Origin: Desulfoferrobacter suflitae
Lineage (GTDB): Bacteria; Desulfobacterota; Syntrophobacteria; Syntrophobacterales; Syntrophobacteraceae
Length of the DNA stretch: 64,000 nt
Direction: 5' to 3'
Assembly: GCF_022603395.1 (NCBI RefSeq)
Contig: NZ_JAIBKA010000002.1
Location: forward strand, 248,001-312,000
Position 1 is the first letter of the stretch; every line of letters starts with the position of its first letter. The notes under the pieces are model-generated. The model was given only the letters and a program-made list of their open reading frames with translations, had not been told where the DNA came from and did no database searches. Shown here in pieces: positions 37,138-46,164 of this stretch. The position numbers and the translations under genes were made by a program.

Positions 37138-38898
37138 ATGAGGAAATTACCCTTTGTTAAAAAGTTTTTCATTTTGGCCCTGGTTGTGACGTTCTTCGGC
37201 GCATTTTCCCCTGTTCAGAGCAGCGCACAAACGCCGGTTAAAATCGCCATCCTTCCCTTCAGCATGCATGCCCCGGCCGACCTGAACTACCTGCAGGACG
37301 GTATCCGCGACATGCTCGCGTCCCGGCTGGCTCAGCAAGGCAAGGTCCAGATCATCGATAAGGCCGCCGCACAGCAGGCTCTCAAGGGAACTAAGGACGA
37401 TCTGTCTTCCGCCGAAGCTGCAAGCATTGGCCGATCCCTGGGAGCCGATTACGTTCTGTTTGGAAGCTTGACGGCCATTGGTCAGAATGTCAGTATCGAT
37501 GCCAAAATGACACCGCTCGCTGAAAAAACCGAGCCCATGACACTCGCTACTCAGACCAATCTCGATGGCGTTATCCCGCAGATCAACATGTTTGCCCAGC
37601 AAATCAACCAGAAGGTATTCGGGCGCTCGGGGGAATATGCTCAGGCCCCTGCCGCCGGTGAGGTTTCTCCGACCAGCAATCCGGAATTGCTGGTGCCCGA
37701 CAGCATGATAAAGAACGACCGCATTTCCTATCTCAATCCCAACTTCATCGAGGTGACTCCTGAGGATTCCCTCCACAACAGCGGATTGTGGAGGAGTCAG
37801 ACTTTTCGCGAGGGGATTGTCGGGATGGATGTCGGCGACCTGGATGGAGACGGTCATCAGGAAATCGTGACGGCCAGCTACAACCGCGTGACCGTGCACC
37901 GGCGAGAAGGGCAGGCCTTAAGAACCATTGCCTCCTTCAACGGAACCAACATGGATCAATTCATATGGGTGGCTTTGGCCGATACCAACAGAGACGGAAT
38001 AGACGAGATTTATGTCACCAAACTGTTGCGGCGCAACGATCCCAAGGGGAACACCAGCAGCCGCGTATCCTACGGCCGAGATGTCGTTTGGATACCGGTC
38101 TCCCTGGGTCTGACAATGACCGGCGGCAAATTGCAGGTGCTTTTCAGCGACGAGCCTTATTTGTTGAATGCAGTGACCTTCCCTAAGCGAGGCAAAGTAT
38201 TACTCGGCCAACGCATGGGTCACAACGTACCCAACGCCTTAACGGTCCAGACCTCCAAGACCCTCGATCCCGATGTCTATGAGATGCAGCTGAAAGGCGG
38301 AAAGCTGGCTACCGCAGGACGTGCTTCGATTCCCAGCCGCTGCAATGTCTTCAATTTTGCCGTGGCCGATATCAACAATGATAACTCCGTCGAATATATG
38401 GTCGTCGACCAGGATAACCGCTTCTATGTGTTAGACTCCGCCGGCAACCAAATGTGGAAGAGCAGGCAGCGATTCGCCGCCACCAGCAATGGCTTTTCGG
38501 GAAAAGTCACTGATATCAGCTTCAACCAGATAGACTATTTCTTCCTTCCATCTCCCATCGTGGTTATGGATCTCAACAGCGACAACATTCCAGAAATCGT
38601 TGTCAACCGCAGTCCCGATTACGGAAGATTCCTACCTTCCCAGTTGAAATTCTATGAGAGTGGAGAAATCGTCTCTTTTTCCTGGGATCAAATGGGCATG
38701 GTGGAAAACTGGAAAACGCGTGAGCTCGGCGGCATGGTGACCTCGATTCGGGAAGGCGATCTAAACGGCGACGGAACCCCTGAGCTGATCGCCTCATTGA
38801 TCATGGCGAAGGACTTTCTGAAGCTCTGGGAATCCAAGAGCACCATTTTCAGTTATGACCTGAATGTTGCCAGACCAAAAACCGCCAAAGCGCAGTGA
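37138..38898 (+). CDS. Exported protein with TolB-like and VCBS/FG-GAP repeat domains
   Basis: 586 residues from the ATG at 37138 (GAGGGAG eight bases upstream; an in-frame TTG at 37120 is less likely). A Sec signal ends near 'SSAQ'. Residues ~30-165 resemble the TolB N-terminal/FlgO-like fold ('VKIAILPFSMHAPADL', 'GADYVLFGSLTAIG'). The rest carries FG-GAP/VCBS-type calcium-loop repeats: 'GDLDGDGHQEIV', 'ADTNRDGIDEIY', 'ADINNDNSVEYM', 'MDLNSDNIPEIV', 'GDLNGDGTPELI'. The likely product is a beta-propeller at the outer membrane or cell surface. The stop overlaps the GTG start of the acyltransferase gene, so both are translated together. Confidence 0.83.
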   Translation: MRKLPFVKKFFILALVVTFFGAFSPVQSSAQTPVKIAILPFSMHAPADLNYLQDGIRDMLASRLAQQGKVQIIDKAAAQQALKGTKDDLSSAEAASIGRSLGADYVLFGSLTAIGQNVSIDAKMTPLAEKTEPMTLATQTNLDGVIPQINMFAQQINQKVFGRSGEYAQAPAAGEVSPTSNPELLVPDSMIKNDRISYLNPNFIEVTPEDSLHNSGLWRSQTFREGIVGMDVGDLDGDGHQEIVTASYNRVTVHRREGQALRTIASFNGTNMDQFIWVALADTNRDGIDEIYVTKLLRRNDPKGNTSSRVSYGRDVVWIPVSLGLTMTGGKLQVLFSDEPYLLNAVTFPKRGKVLLGQRMGHNVPNALTVQTSKTLDPDVYEMQLKGGKLATAGRASIPSRCNVFNFAVADINNDNSVEYMVVDQDNRFYVLDSAGNQMWKSRQRFAATSNGFSGKVTDISFNQIDYFFLPSPIVVMDLNSDNIPEIVVNRSPDYGRFLPSQLKFYESGEIVSFSWDQMGMVENWKTRELGGMVTSIREGDLNGDGTPELIASLIMAKDFLKLWESKSTIFSYDLNVARPKTAKAQ

Positions 38899-38914
38899 TC
38901 AGCGCAGTGATCAG
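38891..38914 (+). repeat. 12-bp tandem duplication at a gene junction
   Basis: CGCAGTGATCAG occurs twice in a row (38891-38902 and 38903-38914) across the stop of the VCBS gene and the GTG start of the acyltransferase gene. Each copy carries an in-frame GTG, so two overlapping start options exist (38895 and 38907). Confidence 0.85.
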
Positions 38915-39821
38915 CGCCGTGGCATCCCGCAACAATTCCATTAACCCAGTCATAGAAACATTTTTAAAGCTCTGGGGAGGCCTGCCTCCCCATTTTTTTC
39001 ACCGGGCGGCAAGGTGGGGCGGATCGTTGTGGTACAAGCTGGATGGCAGGCACCGCAGAGTGGCCGAATCCAACATACGCCTCGCTCTTGGACATGCATC
39101 GGAACAGGAGATCAGAGCACTCGCCAGAGCGAATTTTATCCACCTTGCCACAGTCTTTTTGGAAACTCTGTACGTCGGGCGACTCAATAACGAGAACGCC
39201 CATCGCTTTGTGTCGGTCAGCGGACTGGAGTTGCTTGAGGAGTCCCTCGGTAAAGGCAACGGCCTTTTTCTCCTCACCGGTCACCTTGGCAACTGGGAGT
39301 GGCTGGCCTATCTTACACCCTTCTACATCAGCAATCGACTCAACGTGATCGTGCGCCCGCTGAGCTCACCCTGGTTGAACAAGGTGCTGGTATACCTGCG
39401 GGAAAGATCCGGCAATCGAATCATCGACAAGAAAAGAGTCACCAAAACCGTTTTCAAGGCCCTGCAGAACAATGAAATGGTCGGCATTCTGCTTGACCAG
39501 GCGGCGAGTCGCGGCGAGGGCATCTACGCGCCTTTTTTCGGAGTCTATGTGCTGACCCACCGAGGCCTCGCGTCTCTGGCCGTCAAAAGCGGTTCACCCG
39601 TTCACCCCGTGTTCATTCAGCGCCGCACCGATGGCAAATATGCGGTTGAAATCGGGCCGGCTATCGAAATTCCCACAAAAGGTCCTGTGAAAGATCGAGT
39701 TTATCAAGCCACTACCTTGTTCAACCGCTCCATTGAACAGCAAATACGCAGGGACCCTGCTCAATGGTACTGGATTCATCGGCGCTTCAAACGCCATGTA
39801 CACCATTTCACAGAGGTCTGA
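38895..39821 (+). CDS. LpxL/HtrB-family lipid A acyltransferase
   Basis: 308 residues. The HX4D/E-type catalytic motif appears as 'TGHLGNWEWLAYL' near residue 133, with 'VRPLSSPWLNKVLVYLRE', 'MVGILLDQAASRGEG' (substrate-binding Asp-Gln) and a closing 'DPAQWYWIHRRFK', all typical of LpxL/LpxM. It transfers a secondary acyl chain to lipid A or to a related lipid at the inner membrane. The start is a GTG overlapping the stop of the upstream gene (GTGA), with no separate Shine-Dalgarno; GTG 38907 is an alternative. Coupling to a surface propeller protein is unusual. Confidence 0.88.
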   Translation: MISAVISAVASRNNSINPVIETFLKLWGGLPPHFFHRAARWGGSLWYKLDGRHRRVAESNIRLALGHASEQEIRALARANFIHLATVFLETLYVGRLNNENAHRFVSVSGLELLEESLGKGNGLFLLTGHLGNWEWLAYLTPFYISNRLNVIVRPLSSPWLNKVLVYLRERSGNRIIDKKRVTKTVFKALQNNEMVGILLDQAASRGEGIYAPFFGVYVLTHRGLASLAVKSGSPVHPVFIQRRTDGKYAVEIGPAIEIPTKGPVKDRVYQATTLFNRSIEQQIRRDPAQWYWIHRRFKRHVHHFTEV

Positions 39822-39929
39822 GGGAATTTGGAGCTGAGGAGGGAGATAGGCTGGTCTGTCGGTGGGGCGGATGAGCTTGCACCCACACCACCGATTGTGA
39901 TCGCGACTGCTGCCTATAGCAAGAAACGA

Positions 39930-40343
39930 TTAAAGCTCATAGTCACCGGTGATATCAAGAATGTATTCTCTGTCCTTCTCACCTGATTTCACCGTAAATT
40001 CGCCGCTTCCCGTGATGGAGCTCAATTTACCCATGCCTTTATAGACCTTCCAGGTGCCCTTGGTGAGCTTGGTTGCTCCGTCCCGATGACCTTCAAACTT
40101 GCTGCAAATCGCGCCATCCTGAAAGATGGTGGTGGCGTAGCCTTCCATCTTGCCGGAACCCTTGGTGCGATCATGATAGGTCACGCTGCGCCGGGCCACA
40201 AAATCACCGGCGACCCCAGCCTGATATTCAATGGGCTCTCCTTCCATTTCAACCAACATGAGAGAATGATCGAATTCATCGTGGACGTAGAGCATTTCCC
40301 GACGGGTAACCATCAAACGATAACTTGCTTTGCGCTTCATCAT
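39930..40343 (-). CDS. Hypothetical beta-barrel protein, possibly allene-oxide-cyclase-like
   Basis: 137 residues, no signal peptide. Alternating strands with 'VTYHDRTKGSGKMEGYATTIFQDGA', 'SKFEGHRDG', 'TKGTWKVYKGMGKLSSITGSGEF' (both spans, residues ~55-80 and ~95-117) and a C-terminal 'YILDITGDYEL' give the pattern of small lipocalin- or allene-oxide-cyclase-like barrels, in which 'G.GKLSSITGSG' is typical. Ligand unknown. GGAGG-like AAAGGAGGC precedes the ATG. It stands alone between a convergent acyltransferase gene and a glycosyltransferase. Confidence 0.65.
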   Translation of the reverse strand: MMKRKASYRLMVTRREMLYVHDEFDHSLMLVEMEGEPIEYQAGVAGDFVARRSVTYHDRTKGSGKMEGYATTIFQDGAICSKFEGHRDGATKLTKGTWKVYKGMGKLSSITGSGEFTVKSGEKDREYILDITGDYEL

Positions 40344-40530
40344 TGCCTCCTTTTGCTAGAATTGATTTCGACTCTGCTGGTGTTGTCATGGTATAGCACA
40401 GCCAGCCCACTGATCGCTACAAGATTATACGAAGCGCTGAAGTTTTGCAGCAAACGAATTTTCGCCTGATCAAAAAACAACCGTCAGCAATGGGGAGGCT
40501 GGATTTCCACGTCCTATTGGGAGGAGGGCA

Positions 40531-42024
40531 TCATTCTAAAGAAAATACCAGTTCCCTGTGGCTCACTACCTTGAAAGCCTGCAAAATCCACTCGAATTCA
40601 GAGCGAAATTTCTCATAATCAGACGTGTGGACATAGCGGCTCGCTCCGCTGCTGCCCAAAGGAACGATATCCTGCCGCCACGCGTAGCCCCATGTACTGA
40701 AAATTTTCTTCAGGAGCAGGTTCAACCTGGCACTGGAATGCCGACTTCCGGAATTATTCAAAAACCATTGACGCGGCTTGAATTGTCGCCGATTGTTTAG
40801 TGTGAAGGCAATTGCATGCGGCAGATCCTCTTCCAGCACCGCCAATCCTGTATCCCCCTGGAACAGAGACAGATTCATTCCCCCCATGGAAGAGGGAATA
40901 ACGCAAGGCAGACCAGAGCGAAAAAACTCATAGATACTGCGGCAGGCGTTTTCATACAGGGACAGATGGACGCCAATCCTGCAAAGAGCCAATTGTGCCG
41001 GGATTTCGGAGCGCATTAGATTGGCCTTGAGAGTCACTCGGGAAGCCAGCCCCAGCTCGGACACACTCCGGGCAAACTGCCTCACATGCATTTTTTCGCC
41101 TCTCCCAAGAAACAGCGCTCGAGTGTCTTGCAACAGCGGATGGCGCAGCAGCTCGAGCATCTTTTGATGACGCTTGCGCGGCATATCATCAAAGGTTGCA
41201 TTGAAAACAACATCATACTCCTTCGGCACTCCGTCCAGTGGCCATTCCCGCCCATCCAAATCCTCCATGTAATCCCCGTGAGCCAGCGGTACAACCTCCA
41301 CGCCCGCCTGCGTTCGACAAAACTTGCGGTCTTCGCGTGAACCGACTCCCAGGATGCAGGGATCTTCCAGATTAGAAAAATAGCGCCACCAGGCATGGCG
41401 GAAGACAACTCCCATGGGCGGCTCCACATACAACACGTACCTCCTGCTCAGCGTCTTCAGCAGCTGCATCTCAAAGACGAATAAATACGGCAGAGAAAAT
41501 ATCCTCAGCACTCCCTTTGCACCCGCTTCCGGCTTTTTTAATACCTGGCAGAAATGACGCAATTTGTAGGTTCGCTGAGGCTTCCCCGCTATTTTGCGCA
41601 CCACTTGATGCCGTTCCTCGGCCAAAAATGCACTCATCTCGGGATCGTCACGAAGCAGCCGTTCGGCTTTCAGCAGCCACTTCCACTGTTGCGGAAAGGG
41701 AAGCAGCGCCAGGAACAACAGTGCCTGTTTTCCCCCGAAAGGGTCGGCCGATTGCACAGCCCGATCGCAGAATACACGATACCGCTCTGCGAACCCCTGA
41801 TAAGGCCAGCTCAGGCCCCTGGATGCCTCCAGCCCCGGTCGCTCCCAAATCAGTAGCCTGACCAGTGCCGAACGCAGGTCGTGGCGAAGCTTGCGATGGA
41901 ATTCCTCCTGCCTGCAGGCAAAAAGAGCCCCGCTATCAACGTGCTCAAAGAATTCCTCCAGGATGTTGATCGATCGATTGCAGGGAGTCACAAATCCTGC
42001 CAGGTCATGGTTGCCTGTCATCAT
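40531..42024 (-). CDS. GT-B-type glycosyltransferase-like protein
   Basis: 497 residues, soluble. The C-terminal half has 'DVVFNATFDDMPRKRHQKMLELL', 'RALFLGRGEKMHVRQF', 'IGVHLSLYENACRSIYEFFRSGLPCVIPSSMGG' (a span, about residues 340-372) and 'GDTGLAVLEEDL'. The 'E..RSGLP.V.....G' element is the nucleotide-sugar binding E-x7-E-like site of GT1/GT4 enzymes, here with a Glu after Tyr. The N-terminal half is Trp/Leu/Arg-rich and not recognised. Probably acts on a surface polysaccharide or glycolipid; donor and acceptor unknown. Confidence 0.65.
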   Translation of the reverse strand: MMTGNHDLAGFVTPCNRSINILEEFFEHVDSGALFACRQEEFHRKLRHDLRSALVRLLIWERPGLEASRGLSWPYQGFAERYRVFCDRAVQSADPFGGKQALLFLALLPFPQQWKWLLKAERLLRDDPEMSAFLAEERHQVVRKIAGKPQRTYKLRHFCQVLKKPEAGAKGVLRIFSLPYLFVFEMQLLKTLSRRYVLYVEPPMGVVFRHAWWRYFSNLEDPCILGVGSREDRKFCRTQAGVEVVPLAHGDYMEDLDGREWPLDGVPKEYDVVFNATFDDMPRKRHQKMLELLRHPLLQDTRALFLGRGEKMHVRQFARSVSELGLASRVTLKANLMRSEIPAQLALCRIGVHLSLYENACRSIYEFFRSGLPCVIPSSMGGMNLSLFQGDTGLAVLEEDLPHAIAFTLNNRRQFKPRQWFLNNSGSRHSSARLNLLLKKIFSTWGYAWRQDIVPLGSSGASRYVHTSDYEKFRSEFEWILQAFKVVSHRELVFSLE

Positions 42025-42105
42025 GTATGACGCGTTTCCCCTCCGGCACCCATAGCATGCACCCGGCTTATGTGATCCAGTCCGGATACCCCCGATGAGC
42101 CGGCC

Positions 42106-43446
42106 TCAGATGTTTTTCAGCAGACTGTTCTCTGGAGATTTTTCGATCAGAGCAAAAAGATCCTGCATTTTTTCTGAAATTTTCTGTACCTGCTCTGAAT
42201 TGCCGAATTCCACTTCGTGTCTGCCGTGTTCTTCCCACATACGCACAACCCGGCTTATGGTCATCTTGGCGATATCAAAGGCGGGCTGATAGCAGCCGGC
42301 CGAATCATTCCTGGATGATTGACCATTGCTGTGCATTGTGGTCTCGGAGACGACACCCGAATCGAGCAGTTCCTGCACCAACCGGTGTACCAGAATTATT
42401 GGAATATCCAGTTCCTCAGACATTTTCGCGGCCGAGCAACTGCTGCCTCCACAATCAAATCTTTTTGCTATGAGCGTCGCTAAGCTCAAAAGCATCAGCT
42501 TTCTCTGTGCATAGCTCAGGTTGGCACAATCCGGTTCGAACTCGTATGCTTCCACATTTTGATAGGCGTAGGAAACTTCCGCGCCATAGAGCAGAATGAG
42601 CCAGCTTGTCTGAAGCCAGACCAGGAATAACGGCAACGCCGCGAAGCTTCCATAAATGGCATTGTACTTGGAAACTCCAATCTGGAAATTAATATAGACG
42701 TACTGAAACGCCTGGTAGAAAGTGCCTGCGATGATTCCGGCCAGCATTCCTGCCGCAAGGCTCACCCTGGTATTGGGCATGACCATGTAGATAAAGCAAA
42801 ACAGCAGCCAGGTCATGACATAGGGGAGCAGCCTGAGGCTGAATTGAATGACAAAGCCAAATTGACTCAGTATGGAAACCCTACCTATCACCGTGTTGAC
42901 TTCCCTGGCAATAAAAACGGTCATGCTGCTGGCCACCACAAAAAGTATGGGTGCGATCAACATGATGGAGAGATAGTCGGTTATTTTTCTGATAATGCTC
43001 CTTTGGTTGTCGGTTTTCCATATGGCGTTGAAGGAGTTTTCTATGTTGTTCAATACCTTTATGACCGTCCAAAAGAGCACCACGACGCCGATCCCGGCTA
43101 TGACCCCTCCCTGAGTATTTTCGAGAAAAGAATAGGCAAAGCTGATGATCCATTTGGCCACTTCTTCCTGGCCCTCGAGCTGGATCATGATCTGATGTTC
43201 AATGAGATTTTCCAGGCCGAAACCTTTGGCAATACCAAACGCCAGGGCAAAAAAAGGGATAATTGAAAGGAGGGTGTAGAAGGTCAGGGCAGAAGCTCTC
43301 AATGAAGCGATGTCATTGCTGAATTCACGAAAGGATAAGACCACTATCCGCGCTGCCTTGACGAAATAGAATTGTTTTCCTTTCAGCTCACCGAGGCGCA
43401 TCCTCCAGACGTCCTGCTTGACGAACCGAAGTAATTTCGAAATCAT
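42106..43446 (-). CDS. YihY/BrkB-family membrane protein with C-terminal winged-helix region
   Basis: 446 residues. Six membrane helices with the BrkB pattern: 'SALTFYTLLSIIPFFALAFG', 'WTVIKVLNNIENSFNAIW', 'LLFCFIYMVMPNTRVSLAAGMLAGIIAGTFYQ' (span near 210-240), 'IYGSFAALPLFLVWLQTSW' and 'LYGAEVSYAYQN'. From about residue 315 the protein continues with a soluble segment resembling a winged helix ('AKMSEELDIPIILVHRLVQELLDSGVV'), found in some BrkB proteins. Once named RNase BN, the family has no established enzymatic activity; a role in envelope integrity is assumed. Confidence 0.88.
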   Translation of the reverse strand: MISKLLRFVKQDVWRMRLGELKGKQFYFVKAARIVVLSFREFSNDIASLRASALTFYTLLSIIPFFALAFGIAKGFGLENLIEHQIMIQLEGQEEVAKWIISFAYSFLENTQGGVIAGIGVVVLFWTVIKVLNNIENSFNAIWKTDNQRSIIRKITDYLSIMLIAPILFVVASSMTVFIAREVNTVIGRVSILSQFGFVIQFSLRLLPYVMTWLLFCFIYMVMPNTRVSLAAGMLAGIIAGTFYQAFQYVYINFQIGVSKYNAIYGSFAALPLFLVWLQTSWLILLYGAEVSYAYQNVEAYEFEPDCANLSYAQRKLMLLSLATLIAKRFDCGGSSCSAAKMSEELDIPIILVHRLVQELLDSGVVSETTMHSNGQSSRNDSAGCYQPAFDIAKMTISRVVRMWEEHGRHEVEFGNSEQVQKISEKMQDLFALIEKSPENSLLKNI

Positions 43447-43584
43447 TGCAGATACCTGATTGGATTATCGGAAGCTTCAGACACACTCTCGAAGCGGGCA
43501 TTGACGACCGAAGACGCGCGCTCCTGGCTGACTGTCATGATGATCTCCTCACTCTTGTGGTCCAAGCATTTGACCGCAATTCGC

Positions 43585-44529
43585 CTATCTGCCCGCCAGT
43601 GAGCTCAGCAGAACAACGAGCAGCATGGTGACAGGGTAATAGCTGGATCGATTGAAAAGGGCTGAAGCAAGCAGTGATGTTCTCCCGGTATAGAGGCTGT
43701 AAGCCGGAATCAGCAGCAGTACCAGGCCTGCAAGCAGAGCCCCAAAGAGGTAAACGGGATGCAGTTGCGCCGGCGTCGCCCAATAGAGGGCCAGGCTCAG
43801 CACCACAGCAACGGTCAAACTGATCAGGATGATCTGCAACGATTTGTCGCTGCCGAAGCGCACAGGAATGGTTTTGGCCCGCAACTCCATATCTTCTTCC
43901 AGGTCGGTCCAATCGTTGGGTATGTTTTGCCCACCGATTTCCCAGGAGAACAGCCATAGAAACAGAAACAGCAAAAAAACCCAGGACGGATCGGGGTCCA
44001 CAGCAAAGACAGCAGCCATGGCCCCTGAGGTTTTCACCGCGCCACTGACATAAGTGCGCAGGTGAGTGATCTTAAGCAGCAGGCAATAGATGATTTCCAA
44101 TAAGGACCCCAGGACAAAGATGAGTGCGCATAGCGGATTGAGTGCATAAGCTCCCGCCAAGGCGATAAGCGCCCAACTCAGCGACCACGCAATGCCTTCC
44201 CTGTAACTGAGCAGTCCCTGCGCCATGGGATGGCGCACGTAGACTGCGTCCAGATCACCGGCGGCATGACGCAGTTTGCCCGACTTGATTTTTTCCTTGT
44301 CAACCCGGTAATCCACCACATCATTGAGTGCATAGACCGCAGTGTAGCCGGCGAAAGCCGTGACAAAACCCAGAAAAATCACCCGGGCAGAGGGTATGCC
44401 GCCCAGGCACAGCAATGCCGCCGCCGCCGGGGTCGCCATATCGAGAAAACCGTGAGTCATGCGGGAAAGAGCCCAGAAGAGCTTCAGCCTGGACAGGGTA
44501 GAGCGATTCAAAACCGATGAGGTGTTCAA
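43585..44529 (-). CDS. UbiA-family prenyltransferase
   Basis: 314 residues, about eight or nine membrane helices. Both aspartate-rich motifs are seen: 'NDVVDYRVDKEK' near residue 68 and 'NDWTDLEEDMEL' near residue 205, which bind the Mg-diphosphate of the prenyl donor. The first motif has the spacing of UbiA/MenA-type enzymes. Aromatic acceptor unknown; respiratory quinone or a heme/chlorophyll-like precursor are options. No ubiquinone or menaquinone genes adjoin. It lies downstream of the TCA block on the same strand, separated by a palindrome-rich gap. Confidence 0.88.
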   Translation of the reverse strand: MNTSSVLNRSTLSRLKLFWALSRMTHGFLDMATPAAAALLCLGGIPSARVIFLGFVTAFAGYTAVYALNDVVDYRVDKEKIKSGKLRHAAGDLDAVYVRHPMAQGLLSYREGIAWSLSWALIALAGAYALNPLCALIFVLGSLLEIIYCLLLKITHLRTYVSGAVKTSGAMAAVFAVDPDPSWVFLLFLFLWLFSWEIGGQNIPNDWTDLEEDMELRAKTIPVRFGSDKSLQIILISLTVAVVLSLALYWATPAQLHPVYLFGALLAGLVLLLIPAYSLYTGRTSLLASALFNRSSYYPVTMLLVVLLSSLAGR

Positions 44530-44694
44530 CAGTCTATTCCCTCCGAATTAAAGCTCCGGGAGTTTATCTGCAGATGTGGTCGTTACGTCCTTTCGGGGCA
44601 GTACCGCCCCGGCGCCGGGAATCCGGGAATGAGCCGGCTTAGCGGTTCCGACGTTGACCGGCATGACGTTGAGCAGACATGCTCGGGCCGCCTC

Positions 44695-44735
44695 CTGAGC
44701 AGCAACCTGGATCCAGGTTGCTGAAGCCGGCTCAG
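44695..44735. repeat. Perfect 22-bp palindrome within a larger inverted repeat
   Basis: Bases 44701-44722 read the same on both strands (half-site AGCAACCTGGA, centre GGATCC). The outer arms CTGAGC (44695-44700) and GCTCAG (44730-44735) pair again around an asymmetric GAAGCCG bulge. It lies 40-80 bases downstream of fumC and upstream of ubiA. It may be a transcript-end structure or a protein-binding site; there is no U-tract for a standard terminator. Confidence 0.8.
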
Positions 44736-44774
44736 CGCCCGTGCGGAATGCACCAAGACTCAGCACCTGCTCAA

Positions 44775-46154
44775 TCAGGAGGAATGAAGTTCGGTGATTA
44801 ACTTATCAAATTCCTGTTCAGACATAAAGTGTTGTTCCAGGACAACCTGTCTGATCGTCTTATTTTTGGCGTGAGCTTCCTTGGCGACCTCGGCCGCCTT
44901 GTCGTATCCTATTATGGGCACAAGAAAAGTAGCCAGGGCCAAGCTCTGTTCCACATTGGCGGCACACTTCTCCCGGTTGGCGGTAATGCCCGTTATGCAT
45001 TTTCCCGACAGGAGCGCGGCAGCCGAGGTCAGCAAACGGATGGATTGCAAGAGATTGTGAGCAATCACCGGGAGCATTAGATTCAGTTCGAAGTAACCCC
45101 CCTGCCCCGCCAGGGTAATGACCGCATCATTGCCGATGATCTGTGCAGCTACCTGCATGGCGGCCTCAGGGATCACGGGATTGACTTTGCCCGGCATGAT
45201 GGAGGAACCGGGCTGCAGCGATGGCAGATTGATCTCACCAAGCCCGCATCGAGGACCCGATGCCAGCCAACGAATATCGTTGGCAATCTTGCTCAGGCTC
45301 ACAGCGGCAGTTTTTAGGGCGCCACTGATTTCAACCGATGCGTCCTGGGCCGCCTGCGCTTCAAAGTGGTTTACCGCCTCACGAAAAGAACAGCGAGTTT
45401 CCGCATTGATGAGATCAATGGTCGTGGCAGCAAATTGCGGATGGGCATTCAGACCGGTGCCGACCGCGGTGCCGCCCAGAGCCAATTCGGCAAGCCTTTG
45501 TTTGGTTGACTGCAAGCGGTCCGTCGCCAAGGTCACCTGGCGGCAATAGCCGCTGAACTCCTGACCCAGGGTAATCGGTACGGCATCCTGCAGATGGGTT
45601 CTCCCGATTTTGATAATATCCGAGAATTCCAAGGATTTTTCATGTAGATCCTGTCTCAGCCTGTTCAGCGCCGGGATCAGCCGATCCTGCGTTTCCAACA
45701 GTGCAGCGATGTGAATGGCCGAGGGAATGACATCATTGCTCGACTGTCCCAGATTGACATGATCGTTGGGGTGAACCGGCGAGCGGCCGCCTCTCCTGCC
45801 CGTCACAATTTCATTGGCGCGGCCTGCAATGACTTCATTGGCATTCATGTTGGTGGAAGTGCCCGATCCGGTTTGGAAGACATCCACTATAAATTGATCG
45901 TCCAATTTCCCCTCCACAACCTCCTGAGCAGCCTGGCAGATGGCCTCAGCCCGCATGCGGTCAAGCAGCTCAAGCTGCAGGTTGGCCTTCGCCGCACACT
46001 TTTTGATCAGGCCCAGAGCCATGATAAAGGGAGAAGGAAACCGGAGTCCGCTGACCGGAAAATTTTCCGCCGCCCGCTGGGTCTGCGCCCCATAGTAGGC
46101 GCTTTCAGGCACCGACACGAGTCCAAAGGAATCCTGCTCCTGTCGCATTTTCAT
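44775..46154 (-). CDS. fumC: Fumarate hydratase, class II (FumC)
   Basis: 459 residues from the ATG at 46154, the exact usual length; the frame stays open further upstream but overlaps sdhB. Class II signature 'GSSIMPGKVNPVIPE' with the mobile SS loop, plus 'GSGTSTNMNANEVIA' and 'GRTHLQDAVPITLGQEF' (His as general acid region). Catalyses fumarate to malate without an Fe-S cluster. Last gene of acn-gltA-sdhA-sdhB-fumC and ten bases after sdhB. Aspartase (AspA) is a close relative, but sequence and context favour fumarase. Confidence 0.95.
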   Translation of the reverse strand: MKMRQEQDSFGLVSVPESAYYGAQTQRAAENFPVSGLRFPSPFIMALGLIKKCAAKANLQLELLDRMRAEAICQAAQEVVEGKLDDQFIVDVFQTGSGTSTNMNANEVIAGRANEIVTGRRGGRSPVHPNDHVNLGQSSNDVIPSAIHIAALLETQDRLIPALNRLRQDLHEKSLEFSDIIKIGRTHLQDAVPITLGQEFSGYCRQVTLATDRLQSTKQRLAELALGGTAVGTGLNAHPQFAATTIDLINAETRCSFREAVNHFEAQAAQDASVEISGALKTAAVSLSKIANDIRWLASGPRCGLGEINLPSLQPGSSIMPGKVNPVIPEAAMQVAAQIIGNDAVITLAGQGGYFELNLMLPVIAHNLLQSIRLLTSAAALLSGKCITGITANREKCAANVEQSLALATFLVPIIGYDKAAEVAKEAHAKNKTIRQVVLEQHFMSEQEFDKLITELHSS

Positions 46155-46164
46155 GGGTCGAAGC

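Noticed and set aside
44548-44766. 72-residue frame between ubiA and fumC
   Set aside because: It overlaps a strong palindrome and lacks a start signal or domain.
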